DNA of 64,000 nucleotides, from contig NZ_CP102267.1 in assembly GCF_025148125.1 (NCBI RefSeq), positions 249,501-313,500 of the forward strand. Reading direction: 5' to 3'. This document shows positions 63,671-64,000 of this stretch, piece after piece (the stretch's first letter is position 1; each line of letters begins with the position of its first letter). The notes beneath the pieces are model-generated. The model saw only the letters and a list, made by a program, of their open reading frames with translations, searched no databases and was not told the DNA's origin. The position numbers and the translations under genes are program-made. Origin of the DNA: Blautia wexlerae DSM 19850 (GTDB taxonomy: Bacteria > Bacillota > Clostridia > Lachnospirales > Lachnospiraceae).

Positions 63671-64000
63671 GTGATCGAGATTAACATCAACCTGGTCTTT
63701 ACAATTATTAACCTGATTGTTCTTTATCTTTTAATGAAAAAGTTCTTATTTGGTCCGATCCTCAATGTGATGGAGCAGAGAAAAAACATGATCGACCAGC
63801 AGTTCGCAAGTGCCAAAGATACAGAAGAACAGGCATATGAACTGAAAGGCAAATATGAAGATGCACTGAAATCTGCGAAAGACGAATCCATGCGTATTGT
63901 AAACCAGGCGAAGGATGAGGCAAAAGTACAGGCTGAGCGTATTGTAAAAGATGCAAACACACAGGCTGGTACAATGCTTGACAAAGCAAAGGCAGATATC
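63671..64000 (+). CDS. atpF: ATP synthase subunit b, 3' end beyond the window
   Basis: At least 110 residues. It begins with an N-terminal membrane helix (INLVFTIINLIVLYLLMKKF) followed by a long charged coiled coil rich in Glu, Lys and Ala, as in subunit b of the stalk. The likely start is GTG at 63671 after AGGTGGG. The window ends before its stop. Confidence 0.9.
   Translation, partial: MIEININLVFTIINLIVLYLLMKKFLFGPILNVMEQRKNMIDQQFASAKDTEEQAYELKGKYEDALKSAKDESMRIVNQAKDEAKVQAERIVKDANTQAGTMLDKAKADI

Noticed and set aside
1..64000. CRISPR array, prophage, integrative element, tRNA or rRNA genes
   Set aside because: No regular repeat-spacer pattern, integrase, structural phage genes or tRNA-like cloverleaf was recognised; the dispersed repeats are palindromic units, not CRISPR.

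Overview
The window reads as chromosomal DNA of an anaerobic, low-to-medium GC Gram-positive gut bacterium, most likely a Lachnospiraceae member of the Blautia/Ruminococcus type. The reasons are strong AGGAGG ribosome binding sites, sigma-A promoters with 16-17 bp spacing, lipobox lipoproteins, TPP and THF riboswitches, oxygen-sensitive radical-SAM ThiH, split transketolase, and families I associate with that group (DUF3878-like, DUF6320-like, DUF1703-type AAA ATPases). The assignment is by inference only. No rRNA, tRNA, CRISPR array, integrase or transposase gene was seen.

Layout. 0.2-10.7 kb: amino sugar and sialic acid catabolism (nagB, nagA, nanE; an RpiR regulator divergent from an ABC importer, a D-2-hydroxyacid dehydrogenase and a sialic acid lyase; a ROK kinase on the other strand). 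11.1-14.9 kb: histidine phosphatase, alpha/beta hydrolase and a condensation-type acyltransferase with a membrane tail. 14.9-20.1 kb: thiamin genes thiS-thiG-thiH-tenI behind a TPP riboswitch plus a T-box-like second leader, facing thiC, which has its own TPP riboswitch. 20.2-29.3 kb: a DeoR-controlled sugar or polyol operon (FGGY kinase, split transketolase, zinc polyol dehydrogenase, ribose-type ABC importer). 29.4-34.7 kb: secreted Fn3 protein, HicB-like protein, OGG-type glycosylase, endonuclease III and a metallo-beta-lactamase-fold hydrolase. 34.8-40.7 kb: glycogen phosphorylase, AraC regulator and a LytTR two-component system whose histidine kinase appears to be split over two overlapping genes. 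41.2-49.6 kb: accessory and housekeeping mixture (AAA/PD-(D/E)XK protein, RelE/AbrB toxin-antitoxin, HD hydrolase, YgjP peptidase, an XRE fusion to a phage-type BECR nuclease-like domain, EndoQ-like PHP protein, YfcE phosphodiesterase). 49.9-55.1 kb: LrgAB, BirA, ECF sigma and anti-sigma. 55.5-62.1 kb: AlaX editing protein, amidohydrolase, multi-repeat lipoprotein, THF-riboswitch-controlled folT, GNAT, SGNH hydrolase. 62.3-64.0 kb: start of the F-type ATP synthase operon (atpB, atpE, partial atpF).

How the genes work together. The first 10 kb takes up and splits sialic acid to ManNAc and carries it through NanE, NagA and NagB to fructose-6-phosphate. The thiamin block makes the thiazole and pyrimidine halves but lacks ThiF, ThiD and ThiE here. 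The DeoR operon imports a sugar or polyol, oxidises and phosphorylates it, and passes it to transketolase.

Between the genes lie at least three families of short palindromic, MITE-like repeats (about 163, 166 and 143 bp) in several copies, a separate 207 bp near-perfect long palindrome, and duplicated promoter segments. The strongest leads are the split histidine kinase, the TPP plus T-box-like thiamin leader, the XRE-BECR fusion and the repeat families. All starts, domains and promoters were judged by eye; no database search or folding program was run.
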